DNA from: an uncultured Pelagibacteraceae bacterium
Lineage (GTDB): Bacteria; Pseudomonadota; Alphaproteobacteria; Pelagibacterales; Pelagibacteraceae
NCBI GenBank assembly: GCA_902601235.1
Contig: CACKMG010000002.1
Span: forward strand, 49,757 to 113,756
Length of the DNA: 64,000 bases
Reading direction: 5' to 3'
The position numbers were made by a program, and so were the translations under genes. Positions 55,086 through 64,000 of the stretch are shown piece by piece. Position 1 is the stretch's first letter; each line of letters opens with the position of its first letter. The notes beneath the pieces were generated by a model. The model saw only the letters and a program-made list of their open reading frames with translations. It had not been told where the DNA came from and did not search any database.

Positions 55086-55630
55086 TTTTGAGATGGAAGC
55101 CTAAATAATTTTTTTTTAAATTTTTGGTTTTTTTTAATTGAATTTAAATAAGTAATACTAAGATTTTGGTAAATATCTGTGGTTTGCCAACCAATTAAAT
55201 TGTAGTTTTTTTTATCAAAAAATATATTTATTTCATTTTCATTCTCGAAAAAGATAAAATTAATGTATTTATCATCTATATCTTTTTGTTTTAAATTTTT
55301 TATTTTATTTAATAAAAATTCTTTATCTAAAATTAAATTTAGAGGTGTTCTTTCAATTGGATAAATATAATAACTATTAGTTGTTTTAATTACTAGCGAT
55401 CTGCCATTGGAAACTAATTTTTTATTATTATTAAGGTTATATTTACAAAAAATTTTTTTTGGATACTCAAGTTTACAATTACCATTTTCGATTTTTCCAT
55501 TAATATTTTGTTCAAAATTAAATGATAAACTTTGGGTATTTTCTAAATTTTTAATAATATTTTCTTTAATTGATGCAGATACTTTGTTTGTAAAAAATAA
55601 TAAAAATAAAAAAATAAAGTATTTTTTCAT
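55082..55630 (-). CDS. lolA: Outer-membrane lipoprotein carrier protein LolA-like
   Basis: Periplasmic chaperone that ferries lipoproteins to the outer membrane. A signal peptide (KYFIFLFLLFFTNKVSA) precedes a 160-aa domain with NLENTQSLSFNFEQNINGKIENG, the usual LolA opening. Strongly diverged, but its position immediately after ftsK is the standard place for lolA in alphaproteobacteria. The start touches the ftsK stop. Confidence 0.85.
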   Translation of the reverse strand: MKKYFIFLFLLFFTNKVSASIKENIIKNLENTQSLSFNFEQNINGKIENGNCKLEYPKKIFCKYNLNNNKKLVSNGRSLVIKTTNSYYIYPIERTPLNLILDKEFLLNKIKNLKQKDIDDKYINFIFFENENEINIFFDKKNYNLIGWQTTDIYQNLSITYLNSIKKNQKFKKKLFRLPSQN

Positions 55631-57744
55631 TAAAGAACATCACGTTTTCCAACATGATTTGCTTTGCTAACGATCCCATCTGCTTCCATCATGTCTATTA
55701 TTCGTGCAGCTCTGTTGTATCCTATTTGTAATTTTCTCTGTAAAAAAGAGGTCGATGCTTTACCTTCAGATTTTATTATTTCTACCGCTGTTTGATATAG
55801 TTCATCTTTTTCTCCCTGACTTTTTGAGCTTTCGCTAATTTCTTTTTCATCTGCAAAATTTAGTATTTCATCAACATAATCTGGCTCTTCTTGAGACCTA
55901 ATAAAATTGTTTATTTTTTCGATTTCATCATCAGAAACGAAAGGCGCATGAATTCTTACCATTTTATTAGCTGATGACATATAAAGCATGTCTCCTTTTC
56001 CTAATAATTGTTCAGCGCCTTGTTCTCCTAAAATTGTTCTGCTATCAATTTTCGATGTGACCTGAAAAGATATTCGTGTTGGAAAGTTTGCTTTAATAGT
56101 TCCGGTGATTACATCTACACTGGGTCTTTGTGTTGCCATGATAATATGAATTCCAGCTGCTCTTGCCATTTGAGATAATTTTTGAATGTAATTTTCAATC
56201 TCTTTACCCGCAACTAGCATTAAATCTGACATTTCATCCACTACTACCACGATATAAGGCATTGGGAGTTTATGTTTAGAATTATATCCATCAATATTTC
56301 TAACTCCTTCCCTTGTCATTAATCTGTATCTACTTTCCATTTCTTTAACAACCCAACCTAAAACTGAAGCAGCTTTTTTTGCTTCGGTGATAACGGGACA
56401 GAGTAAATGAGGGACACCTTCATAAGTTGATAATTCTAACATTTTTGGATCAATTAAAATAAACTTACATTTGTCAGGTGTATGTCTATATAATAAAGAT
56501 AAGATAATTGTATTAATACAAACTGATTTTCCTGACCCTGTAGTACCTGCGATTAACAAATGAGGCATAGATGCTAAATCACCTATTATTGGTTTACCAG
56601 AAATATTCTTTCCTAACGCTATTGGTAATTTTGTTTCTTTTCTTTTAAAATCTGGGTTGTCTAAAATTTCACTCAGGTAAACATTTTCTCTAGAAGAGTT
56701 TGGTAGCTCTATACCAACTGTATTACTACCTGGAATAGTAGATATACGAGCTGACTCAGAGCTTGTATTTCTTGCTATATCATCTGAAAGATTAATTATC
56801 TTAGATACTTTTATTCCGGCGGCAGGTTCAAATTCGCTTAAAGTAACTACTGGTCCATGACTAACTTTTTTTATTTTTCCATTGACACCAAAGTCTAAAA
56901 GTATTTTTTCCAAAAATTCTGGATTGAAATTTACATTTTGGCTTAATTTCTCTCTTTCTTTTTTTGAAGGTATTTTTAATAAGTTGATAGTTGGTAGACT
57001 AAATTTTCTTTTACTTTGAGATGAAGAATTTTCGGCTTTAATAAATGGTAGATCTTCTTGTATTAAATTTTTAATTTCTTCTTGGGGAATATATTCATTA
57101 ATTAGTTCATCTTTATTTGTATAATTTTTTTCATATTTTTTTCCTTTTAATCTTTTAATAATTTTCATAAATTCATTTAAATTAAAATTTACACTTAATA
57201 AAAATAAAATTGAAATTATAATAATTAATAGATAATAAATAAAATTTTCGTAAGGACTAATTAATGAATTTATAAAAGTTTGATTTAAGTAGTTACCAAC
57301 GAAACCTCCATTACCATTTATGTAAAGATTGAAAGATTCATTATAAAAATAATTAAAAAATAATGATCCAAGAAGACAATACAATATGACAAAAAATAAA
57401 TTTTCTATAAATAAAAAAAATTCTTTTTTTCTAAAAGTATTAATCCCAGAAAGAAAAAAGGTAAGTGGAATTAAAAAAGCAATTAATCCAATTGATTGAA
57501 AAAAAAGGTCCGAAGTATAACTACCTTGAAATCCCAAAAAGTTTTGAATTTCAGTATCTTTAGGAAAAATAAAGTTTGGATCATCAGGAGAATAAGAAAC
57601 AAAAGATAGAAGTAATAAAACTCCAAGAATTGAAATAAAAATGCCATAAATTTCAATTAATCTTTTAACAATAAAAATTGTTATTGAATTAGCAAGTTTT
57701 TTTATGTCCATATTAGATGAATCAAATTTACCACTTTGTATCAT
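55630..57744 (-). CDS. ftsK: DNA translocase FtsK
   Basis: Septal DNA pump that clears the dif region at division. Four or five membrane segments lie in the first 190 residues, a short linker follows, and the motor domain carries GTTGSGKSVCINTII (Walker A) and VVVVDEMSDLM (Walker B). The C-terminal winged-helix gamma domain is present (ASTSFLQRKLQIGYNRAARIIDMME, in part). At 704 aa it is compact. Start is ATG 57744; ATG 57711 is an alternative. Confidence 0.95.
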   Translation of the reverse strand: MIQSGKFDSSNMDIKKLANSITIFIVKRLIEIYGIFISILGVLLLLSFVSYSPDDPNFIFPKDTEIQNFLGFQGSYTSDLFFQSIGLIAFLIPLTFFLSGINTFRKKEFFLFIENLFFVILYCLLGSLFFNYFYNESFNLYINGNGGFVGNYLNQTFINSLISPYENFIYYLLIIIISILFLLSVNFNLNEFMKIIKRLKGKKYEKNYTNKDELINEYIPQEEIKNLIQEDLPFIKAENSSSQSKRKFSLPTINLLKIPSKKEREKLSQNVNFNPEFLEKILLDFGVNGKIKKVSHGPVVTLSEFEPAAGIKVSKIINLSDDIARNTSSESARISTIPGSNTVGIELPNSSRENVYLSEILDNPDFKRKETKLPIALGKNISGKPIIGDLASMPHLLIAGTTGSGKSVCINTIILSLLYRHTPDKCKFILIDPKMLELSTYEGVPHLLCPVITEAKKAASVLGWVVKEMESRYRLMTREGVRNIDGYNSKHKLPMPYIVVVVDEMSDLMLVAGKEIENYIQKLSQMARAAGIHIIMATQRPSVDVITGTIKANFPTRISFQVTSKIDSRTILGEQGAEQLLGKGDMLYMSSANKMVRIHAPFVSDDEIEKINNFIRSQEEPDYVDEILNFADEKEISESSKSQGEKDELYQTAVEIIKSEGKASTSFLQRKLQIGYNRAARIIDMMEADGIVSKANHVGKRDVL

Positions 57745-57774
57745 CTAATTTTTGTTGTTAAAATTAAAAATATT

Positions 57775-58860
57775 ATGAAAATTTGTATCATAGGCAACGG
57801 ATTAACAAGCTTAACTTTAGCTAAAACTTTGGTTAACCAAGGCATATACGTAGACATTTATTATAAAAATAATGAATATACTCAAAATAAAATTCGAACT
57901 ATAGGAATTTCAAAATCAAACACAGATTTTTTTAATCAAAATATATTAGATATTCAAAAATTATGTTGGAATATAAATAAAATTGAAATTTACAATGAAA
58001 ATTTAAATTTAGAAAAAATATTAAAATTTGAAAATTTTGATAAATCTTTATTTTCAATTATAAGGAATGACGATTTATTTAACTATTTACATCAAGAATT
58101 AAAAAAAAATAAACTTTTTAGATTAAAGAAAAAAGTAAAAGAGGAAGAAATTATAATTAAAAAATATGATCTAGTTTTTAATTGTGATTCTAATAATGAA
58201 TTATCCAAAAAATTATTTTTTAAAAAAATAGATAAAAACTATAAAAGTTTTGCTTATGCTACAATTATTCACCATAAAAAAATTAACAATAATAATATAG
58301 CTATACAAATATTTACCAAAAATGGGCCTTTTGCTTTTTTGCCAATTTCTAGAACAGAAACGTCAATTGTTTATTCTATAAAAAATAGAAGTAATCTTAA
58401 TTTAGAGGAACATATAAATATATTTAATTCTAAGTATAATGATAAATGTATAATCAATAAAATTGATAAACCAATTAAATTCAAATTAAAATCACTAAAT
58501 TTGAGATCTTATCATTATAAAAATGTTTTAGCCTTCGGAGATAATTTACATAAGTTGCATCCTTTAGCAGGACAAGGATTCAACATGTCTTTAAGAGATA
58601 TTAAAGATATATTGGAATTGATTAAATTTAGAAAGAAACTTGGTTTACCTTTAGATAATTCTATTTTTTTTGATTTTGAAAAAAAAATAAAACATAAAAA
58701 TTATATTTTTTCAAAAAGTATAGATTTTATTTATGAATACTTTAATTTTGAGAATAAGTTAAATAATACTTTTTTAAGTAAATCTGTTCAACTTTTGGGA
58801 AGGAATAAATTGTTTAATAATACTTTTAAAAAAATAGCTGATCAAGGCCTGATTTTTTAA
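57775..58860 (+). CDS. UbiH/Coq6-type FAD-dependent monooxygenase
   Basis: Probable ubiquinone-ring hydroxylase of 361 aa. The FAD-binding CIIGNGLTSLTLAKTL opens the protein and AFGDNLHKLHPLAGQGFNMSLRDI near residue 263 is the family's second FAD motif. The middle region is shorter and more diverged than in typical UbiH. I start at ATG 57775; the longer frame to 57736 would run into ftsK. The ring position hydroxylated cannot be told from sequence. Confidence 0.82.
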   Translation: MKICIIGNGLTSLTLAKTLVNQGIYVDIYYKNNEYTQNKIRTIGISKSNTDFFNQNILDIQKLCWNINKIEIYNENLNLEKILKFENFDKSLFSIIRNDDLFNYLHQELKKNKLFRLKKKVKEEEIIIKKYDLVFNCDSNNELSKKLFFKKIDKNYKSFAYATIIHHKKINNNNIAIQIFTKNGPFAFLPISRTETSIVYSIKNRSNLNLEEHINIFNSKYNDKCIINKIDKPIKFKLKSLNLRSYHYKNVLAFGDNLHKLHPLAGQGFNMSLRDIKDILELIKFRKKLGLPLDNSIFFDFEKKIKHKNYIFSKSIDFIYEYFNFENKLNNTFLSKSVQLLGRNKLFNNTFKKIADQGLIF

Positions 58861-58870
58861 CCATCAATCA

Positions 58871-59518
58871 TTATTGAATCGTTGTGTTATTAAATTCATC
58901 ATAAATATAAGTGCTTAAAATTTCTGAAATCTTTGTTTTTCTAGAGTGAAGATTTTTTGACTCCAAAAGAATTTGCTTTTCTTCTAAATTGAAAGGTGAT
59001 GCCATTGCTAAAGCATTTATAGTTTCATTTAAATTTTGTTTTTCAAGTGCTTTCCAATTAATAATAAAACCTCTTTTTTCAAACAATGATTTGAGATTTT
59101 TAAAGATAAGTTCCAAATCTGAAAATTGAATTTTCTCTACTTGTTCTGAAAGATCATCTAAATATTCATTAAAATCTACCTCAAACTCTCTATATCTCCT
59201 ATTAGATCCAATTTCTTTTACAATTTTAAATCTAATTAAACCCTTTAATTCAATTAAATATCTTCCATCCTTTAATTTTTTAAAATTGGTTATTTTTCCT
59301 AGACAGCCAATTTGATGAAGATCTTTTATTTCGGTTATATTATTTTTTGCTGCTTTAGGCTGTATCATACCAATAAATTTGTTGGCATTCATACTGTCGT
59401 TAACCATATCAATATATCTTGGCTCAAATATATTTAATGGTACAGATGTATTTGGAAAAATAATGAAATTACTCAGTGGAAAAACAGCAATTTTTTTCGG
59501 TAAATCTTCTTTTTTCAT
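58871..59518 (-). CDS. LON N-terminal (PUA-like) domain protein
   Basis: A 215-aa protein made of the substrate-binding domain of Lon protease without ATPase or protease parts. IAVFPLSNFIIFPNTSVPLNIFEPRYIDMV (in part) and HQIGCLGKITNFKKLKDGRYLIELKGLIRF (in part) are the signature strands. Such stand-alone domains are widespread in alphaproteobacteria, role unclear. It is convergent with the UbiH-like gene. Confidence 0.88.
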   Translation of the reverse strand: MKKEDLPKKIAVFPLSNFIIFPNTSVPLNIFEPRYIDMVNDSMNANKFIGMIQPKAAKNNITEIKDLHQIGCLGKITNFKKLKDGRYLIELKGLIRFKIVKEIGSNRRYREFEVDFNEYLDDLSEQVEKIQFSDLELIFKNLKSLFEKRGFIINWKALEKQNLNETINALAMASPFNLEEKQILLESKNLHSRKTKISEILSTYIYDEFNNTTIQ

Positions 59519-59551
59519 ATATTTTTAAAATTATATCACATTTAATATTAC

Positions 59552-59580
59552 TTGAATTAAAAAAAACTTATAATTATATT
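59552..59580 (+). promoter_or_regulatory. Putative sigma-70-type promoter of tRNA-Gly
   Basis: TTGAAT (59552-59557), 17-nt spacer and TATATT (59575-59580) place a start about 3-5 nt before the mature tRNA 5' end, as expected for a tRNA gene. Confidence 0.5.
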
Positions 59581-59589
59581 GCCTCGTGT

Positions 59590-59664
59590 GCGGGCATAGC
59601 TCAGTGGTAGAGCGTCTCGTTGCCAACGAGAAGGTCGAGGGTTCGACCCCCTTTGCCCGCTCCA
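59590..59664 (+). tRNA. tRNA-Gly, anticodon GCC
   Basis: A full cloverleaf: acceptor stem GCGGGCA/TGCCCGC, D-loop GCTCAGTGGTAGAGC, anticodon stem-loop CTCGTTGCCAACGAG with GCC, and T-arm GGGTTCGACCCC-type (TTCGA). Discriminator T is followed by an encoded CCA at 59662-59664. GCC reads GGC and GGU. Confidence 0.98.
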
Positions 59665-59672
59665 AAAAAATT

Positions 59673-60017
59673 ATGAGTGATTTAGCGAATAAAAAATGTG
59701 TGCCCTGTGAGGGGAAAATTCCTCCTTTTAATTCTGAGGAAATACATAAATATCTTAAAAAAATTGATAATTGGGAAGTTTTAGAGGATAAAATAGACGG
59801 CTTTCATTTAATTAAAAATTTCAAATTTGATGATTTTTTACAAAGTCAAGAATTTGTAAATAAAGTTGGAGAAATAGCTGAAAATGAGGGTCACCACCCT
59901 GATTTATGGTTTGGGTGGGGATATGCGAGAATTAAAATATACACACATGCAATAAAAGGTTTGGCAGAGAGTGATTTTATACTTGCTGCAAAAATAGATC
60001 AAATATCTAGTGTCTAA
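59673..60017 (+). CDS. Pterin-4a-carbinolamine dehydratase
   Basis: Small protein (114 aa) of the PCD/DCoH family, which recycles the oxidised pterin cofactor of aromatic amino-acid hydroxylases or has a related pterin role. The motif ENEGHHPDLWFGWGYARIKIYTH (in part) holds the conserved histidines. I start at ATG 59673; the longer frame starts within the tRNA and is not real. It overlaps purH at the 3' end by 11 nt. Confidence 0.9.
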   Translation: MSDLANKKCVPCEGKIPPFNSEEIHKYLKKIDNWEVLEDKIDGFHLIKNFKFDDFLQSQEFVNKVGEIAENEGHHPDLWFGWGYARIKIYTHAIKGLAESDFILAAKIDQISSV

Positions 60018-61542
60018 AGTGTCTTGTTTTTGAAAAAACTAAAATTGTACCTGTATCATTTGCATATTTAATAATTTTTTTATCATTTATTGATCCAGAG
60101 GGTTGTATAATTGCTTTTACACCTGCTTGAACTAATTGTTCTACGCCATCTACAAAAGGGAAAAAAGCATCAGAAGCTGCAATAATATTTTCTAGAGGGT
60201 TAACAAACTTTTTCATTTTGTTTATTGCAATTTGACAACTATCAACTCTACTTGGTTGACCAGATCCTATTCCAACTGTGCTTTCTTTATGTGCTAATAC
60301 GATAGCATTAGATTTTACATATCTACAAATATTAAAAGCGAAAATCAAATTTTTCATTTGTTGATTATTTGGTTTTATCTTTGAGACAATTTTGAATTCA
60401 TTACGCTTAAATTTAATTTGATCTTCTTCTTGTAATAAAATTGCATTATTAAAAGAATTAATTTTAAATTTTTCATTAAATGAAAAAGTGCTAGCATCAA
60501 TTAATCTAAGATTTTTTTTCTTTTTTAAAATTTTAAGTGCTTTTTTTTCAAAACCATTCGCAATTATAACTTCAAAAAAGATTTTGTTTAATTCCCAAGC
60601 TAATTTGGTGTTTATTTTAAAATTACATGAGACTATTCCACCAAAAGCACTAATAGGATCGCATGCTAAAGCAGACTGATAACATTTGATTTTATTATTA
60701 ATTATAGATACTCCACAAGGATTAGCATGTTTTACTATAACAATACCCTTATTAATAGGAAGTGATTTTGATATAGTCAAAGCTGCATAGATATCATTAA
60801 AATTATTATAACTAAGTTGTTTTCCATTTAATTGTTTTAATTGCAATGAATTGCCGAATGAATAAATACTACTTTTCTGATGTGGATTTTCCCCATATCT
60901 AAGTTGTTCTATTAATTTTGAATGAATAATCTTTTTTTGTGGAAAAGAATTTCTGGTAAATTCATTAAAATAATTTGCTATTAATGAGTCGTAATATGCA
61001 GTTTCAGTAAATGCACTTTGTGACATTTTTTTTCTAAATTCAAGAGAAGTAGCACCATGATTTTTTTTTAATTGATTTGCTAGATCATAATATTGGTTTG
61101 ATGATGTTAATACAGTAACATCTTGATAATTTTTAGCCGCAGCTCGTACCATTGTAGGTCCCCCAATATCAATATTTTCTAATATTTGATTATGATTTGA
61201 ACTAGTTTCTATTTTTTTTTCAAATGGATAAAAATTCACTATTACTAAATCAATATTTTCTAAATTATTATCTCTTACTTCTTTTGAATGCTTTTTATTT
61301 CCTCTTTTGCTAAGTATACCACCATGAATTTTTGGATGAAGTGTTTTAACTCGACCGTCTAAAATTTCTGGAAATTCTGTGAATTTGGAAACTTCTATAC
61401 AATTAAATCCTAACTTTTTAATTTCCCTAAACGTACCACCTGAACTAATAATTTTTATGTCATATTTTCTGAGCACTGATAAAAGGTTTTGTAAATTTCT
61501 TTTGTCTGATACAGATATTAAAGCCGTTTTTATTTTGTTCAT
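60007..61542 (-). CDS. purH: Bifunctional AICAR formyltransferase/IMP cyclohydrolase
   Basis: Last two steps of IMP synthesis. The N-terminal MGS-like cyclohydrolase domain (ALISVSDKRNLQNLLSVLRKYDIKIISSGGT, in part; FPEILDGRVKTLHPKIHGG) is followed by the formyltransferase domain with VKHANPCGVSI (catalytic Lys-His) and SDAFFPFVDGVEQLVQAGVKAIIQPSGS (in part). At 511 aa it is full length. It follows the heparinase-like gene with 1-nt overlap. Confidence 0.96.
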   Translation of the reverse strand: MNKIKTALISVSDKRNLQNLLSVLRKYDIKIISSGGTFREIKKLGFNCIEVSKFTEFPEILDGRVKTLHPKIHGGILSKRGNKKHSKEVRDNNLENIDLVIVNFYPFEKKIETSSNHNQILENIDIGGPTMVRAAAKNYQDVTVLTSSNQYYDLANQLKKNHGATSLEFRKKMSQSAFTETAYYDSLIANYFNEFTRNSFPQKKIIHSKLIEQLRYGENPHQKSSIYSFGNSLQLKQLNGKQLSYNNFNDIYAALTISKSLPINKGIVIVKHANPCGVSIINNKIKCYQSALACDPISAFGGIVSCNFKINTKLAWELNKIFFEVIIANGFEKKALKILKKKKNLRLIDASTFSFNEKFKINSFNNAILLQEEDQIKFKRNEFKIVSKIKPNNQQMKNLIFAFNICRYVKSNAIVLAHKESTVGIGSGQPSRVDSCQIAINKMKKFVNPLENIIAASDAFFPFVDGVEQLVQAGVKAIIQPSGSINDKKIIKYANDTGTILVFSKTRHFRH

Positions 61543-63125
61543 TAAATCTTAGATAACTCCCATTTAATTTTATTACTTTGTGAATTAGTTATACCCGAAA
61601 TAAAAATATTTTGATTTTCAGAGTATGTATTTTTATTAGCGAAATAAATACCATTATCAATATCAATTTCATAATCATCACAAGTAAATTTCCATCCTGC
61701 ATTTTCAAGTTCTATTAGTACTGATTTATTGTCTTGTGTCTTCATAATTTTGGCTAATGGACTTAGATGAAAACGAATATCAAATTTAAGATTTGGAATT
61801 GTTTTTTTTCCCATAATTTTTTCAAGTCCAATTAATTTATTTTTTTCAGGATAAAATTCTATTTCTCTTTTATATAACAAATTATATTTTTTTAGATAAC
61901 CATCATGTTCACCCATTATTTTCCAATAGTTTTTTTCAAAAATAATATTTTTTTGTGTAATTTTTAAACCTTCTTTGATTTCTAGTTCCGAATCATTCTT
62001 TTTTTTAAATTTACATGATGAATTATCATCGATTGTTAAAACATTATGTAAAGCTGAAGATTTACATAACTCGTTTAATTTTATATTTTTTTCACTATAA
62101 TATCCTGGATTTGTAAACACTTTTTCACCATCTGATATAAATTCAAAGGATAAAGCGCCTGCTTGATAATCCCTTGAGAACTTTCTATTTGGCGATGATC
62201 CTAAATCCATAACAATTATTTTCCCCTTATTTTTTAAAATTACATAATTTCCAATTTCGTTTTTTTCATTTTTAAATGAATAACCAAGTCTTTTAAGATA
62301 TAAATCAAAATTAGTATTATCTGACTTATTATTTCCATTAAAAAGTAAATCTAAATTTATATTTTGCCAAAAAAAAGCATAGTATTGTCCAAGGTAAAAT
62401 ATATTTTCATTAATAAATTCGGGAATTTCATTTTGAGATTCTTTGAACCATTCCCTTATTAGGATTAAATATTTTAAAAAAAAAATTAATAAATGAATAT
62501 TCCTAGACTTAGGAAAACCATAACTGTCTAAATCGTTCTTTATAATTTTTCTTAAATTATTTAAACCTTTTAAAGTTAAATTTTTATAATCATTATAACA
62601 TAATCCAACTAAAATTATTGCTGAAGCTCCTACCAATTTGTCATTAGGATTGTCTACTCTATCAATTTGGTTAATTAGATGAGATGTTTGTTTTAGAATA
62701 ATTTGATTAAAATCTTTTTTGTATTGATCAATACTATTGTCATAAGTGAGTTTTGAATTTGATAACCAGGAAATAATTCTTTTTGATGTTGTTTTAAAGT
62801 TCCAATTTTTTATGTTATATTTATAATTAATTTCAATCCAATTTTTTATTATTAACTGCACTGACATACTAGATGATTTGAGATCAAGGCCTAAAAGCCA
62901 AAAAAAATTATTCAATTTATTAATTTGTTTTTGATTAAGTTTTTTATTTATCCAAACATTTTCCAGGGAAAAGTCATCAATATTGATTTTTTTTGTTTGA
63001 ACTTTAATTATTGAAGTTAAGAGATGATTACTTGGCTTATATTTAAAATCATAATTATAAGTTTTTGAGATTTTTTTATCATAGAAAATAGAGCTCAGAT
63101 AAATTCTTCTAAAAAAATTTAACAT
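61542..63125 (-). CDS. Heparinase II/III-family protein
   Basis: A 527-aa protein with an N-terminal helical toroid and a C-terminal beta-sandwich typical of heparinase II/III-like lyases (GNYVILKNKGKIIVMDLGSSPNRKFSRDYQAGALSFEF region, in part, and SALHNVLTIDD). In alphaproteobacteria this family regularly lies next to purH and rpe, and its substrate is unknown; it may act on a cell-envelope glycan. No signal peptide is evident. It is diverged, so only family-level assignment is made. Confidence 0.83.
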   Translation of the reverse strand: MLNFFRRIYLSSIFYDKKISKTYNYDFKYKPSNHLLTSIIKVQTKKINIDDFSLENVWINKKLNQKQINKLNNFFWLLGLDLKSSSMSVQLIIKNWIEINYKYNIKNWNFKTTSKRIISWLSNSKLTYDNSIDQYKKDFNQIILKQTSHLINQIDRVDNPNDKLVGASAIILVGLCYNDYKNLTLKGLNNLRKIIKNDLDSYGFPKSRNIHLLIFFLKYLILIREWFKESQNEIPEFINENIFYLGQYYAFFWQNINLDLLFNGNNKSDNTNFDLYLKRLGYSFKNEKNEIGNYVILKNKGKIIVMDLGSSPNRKFSRDYQAGALSFEFISDGEKVFTNPGYYSEKNIKLNELCKSSALHNVLTIDDNSSCKFKKKNDSELEIKEGLKITQKNIIFEKNYWKIMGEHDGYLKKYNLLYKREIEFYPEKNKLIGLEKIMGKKTIPNLKFDIRFHLSPLAKIMKTQDNKSVLIELENAGWKFTCDDYEIDIDNGIYFANKNTYSENQNIFISGITNSQSNKIKWELSKI

Positions 63126-63154
63126 ATTTGAAAAAGATAAATTGAGACTTTAAC

Positions 63155-63814
63155 TTATGTAGATCTCAATAAATCTATATTTGTTTTGATATCTCCATTA
63201 TTACTTTTAAAAATAGTAGTTCCAGAGACTAGTATATTTGCACCTGCTTCAATAGCTAGTTTAGAGTTTTCAAAATTGATACCTCCATCAATTTCGATAT
63301 CAAAATTTAATTTCTCCTTTTTACGAATACTTACAAGTTCTTTGATTTTACCTAAAACTTCAGGCATAAATTTTTGTCCACCAAACCCAGGATTTACACT
63401 CATTATTAATACTAAATCTATTTGATGTAAAAATTCAGTTATAATATTAACCTTTGTTTCTGGATTTAATGAAACTCCTACTTTTTTTTTTAATTCTCTA
63501 ATTTTATTAATTGAATTTTGAAGATTGTCTGTTGCCTCGGGATGAATAGTTATTATATCTGCCCCAGCATCCGCATATGCTTGAATGTATTTATGAACAG
63601 GTGAAATCATTAAATGGACATCAAATGGTATTGAAGAATTTTTTTTTAGAGTTTTAATTACTGGTGGTCCAATAGTTAGATTTGGCACAAAGTGTCCATC
63701 CATTACATCAACATGTACCATATCTGCCCCAGCATCTTCGAGTCTCTTAATTTCATCACCAAGTTTGCTAAAATTAGCTGAAAGAATTGAAGGTGAAATT
63801 TGTATTTTTTTCAT
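63155..63814 (-). CDS. rpe: Ribulose-phosphate 3-epimerase
   Basis: Interconverts ribulose 5-phosphate and xylulose 5-phosphate. ISPSILSANFSKLGDEIKRL, MVHVDVMDGHFVPNLTIGP, MSVNPGFGGQKFMPEVL and EIDGGINFENSKLAIEAGA are the TIM-barrel catalytic and phosphate-binding motifs. At 219 aa it is complete. It leads the rpe-heparinase-purH run on this strand. Confidence 0.97.
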   Translation of the reverse strand: MKKIQISPSILSANFSKLGDEIKRLEDAGADMVHVDVMDGHFVPNLTIGPPVIKTLKKNSSIPFDVHLMISPVHKYIQAYADAGADIITIHPEATDNLQNSINKIRELKKKVGVSLNPETKVNIITEFLHQIDLVLIMSVNPGFGGQKFMPEVLGKIKELVSIRKKEKLNFDIEIDGGINFENSKLAIEAGANILVSGTTIFKSNNGDIKTNIDLLRST

Positions 63815-63842
63815 TGATAACTGAGATAACTAGTATCAATTT

Positions 63843-64000
63843 TTAAAATTTAATTGAATTAAAAAATTGGTAAATTTGTCTCGAAATTTCACTTTCCAAT
63901 GGAAAAGATAACATTCCCATTACGGAATAACCTAAAATCCATGGCATTAAATAAAATCTTATCATAAAAAAAAACCAAGCAACATAAAGGGGAACTAAGG
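63843..64000 (-). CDS. Membrane protein, C-terminal part (cut by window edge)
   Basis: The last 51 codons of an open frame that enters from the right edge; stop TAA at 63843-63845. The visible part has two hydrophobic stretches (LVPLYVAWFFFMIRFYLMPW and ILGYSVMGMLSFPL) and ends in a short polar tail. The family cannot be told from this fragment. It lies 28 nt upstream of rpe and may be in the same transcript. Confidence 0.6.
   Translation of the reverse strand, partial: LVPLYVAWFFFMIRFYLMPWILGYSVMGMLSFPLESEISRQIYQFFNSIKF

Noticed and set aside
59586-59672. Upstream extension of the pterin dehydratase frame (CGHSSVVERLVANEKVEGSTPFARS)
   Set aside because: This is the translation of the tRNA-Gly gene, a well-known false protein start; the real ATG is at 59673.
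1-64000. Mobile elements, prophage or CRISPR
   Set aside because: No transposase, integrase, phage structural gene, Cas gene or regular repeat-spacer pattern was seen.

Overview
The window reads as a chromosomal segment of a streamlined, very AT-rich alphaproteobacterium of the SAR11 (Pelagibacterales) type. The grounds are the composition, near-absent intergenic space with many 1-20 nt gene overlaps, shortened proteins, and alphaproteobacterial gene orders such as tsaB-mur-miaB-phoH-ybeY-lnt-metK, leuS-lptE-holA, parB-parA-rsmG-mnmG-mnmE, rho-hemJ-hemH-hemE and the maf-aroE-coaE-dnaQ/secB block. The taxon is inferred from gene content and style; no search was run. I see no insertion sequence, prophage, CRISPR array, rRNA or clear riboswitch. 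The content is almost all core housekeeping.

Layout. 1-5.3 kb: minus-strand run of metK (partial), lnt, ybeY, phoH, miaB, a Mur/Fur-type regulator and a short tsaB. 5.3-12.9 kb: polysaccharide deacetylase, Bax-like glucosaminidase, NfuA-type Fe-S protein, trpS, murJ and maeB. 12.9-16.1 kb: BON lipoprotein, rsmI, a periplasmic-binding-like protein and rdgB. 16.1-22.4 kb: grpE, dnaK, dnaJ, a 55-codon membrane gene, dapB, nth and a PfkB kinase. 22.4-26.4 kb: a 38-codon ArfA-like gene coupled to a degenerate response regulator, a divergent L,D-transpeptidase-like gene, a YggS-type PLP protein, a ThiE/TenI-like protein and a TPR-sulfotransferase. 26.4-27.6 kb: a bidirectional terminator and an abundant-type porin with an unusually strong ribosome-binding site. 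27.6-32.2 kb: DUF3576 lipoprotein, leuS, lptE and holA. 32.1-43.5 kb: an unbroken minus-strand run parB-parA-rsmG-mnmG-mnmE-SPINDLY-type transferase-rho-hemJ-hemH-hemE. 43.5-43.8 kb: the longest gene-free stretch, with a cluster of DnaA-box-like sites and very AT-rich tracts, which I read as the chromosomal origin. 43.8-49.1 kb: PPDK regulator, maf, aroE, coaE, dnaQ (plus), secB-fxsA (minus), a Tim44-like gene and an Smr-domain gene. 49.1-55.1 kb: hslVU and a divergent his operon (hisB-hisH-small lipoprotein-hisA-hisF-hisE-HIT-GNAT). 55.1-64 kb: lolA-ftsK, a UbiH-type monooxygenase, a LON-domain protein, tRNA-Gly(GCC), a pterin dehydratase, purH, a heparinase-like protein, rpe and a partial membrane protein.

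The most notable points are: (1) the replication/segregation region, with putative oriC at about 43.54-43.82 kb, gene orientation flipping across it, and a 15/16 parS match inside rsmG about 9 kb away beside parAB; (2) three small genes of 38-55 codons (ArfA-like rescue factor, two-segment membrane protein, lipoprotein inside the his operon); (3) near-identical sigma-32-like promoters before grpE and hslV, each placed so that transcription would begin at or just before the start codon, with no CIRCE element; and (4) several reduced or altered proteins (half-length TsaB, Nth with unusual cysteine spacing, Mur-type regulator without CxxC, receiver domain without its aspartate).
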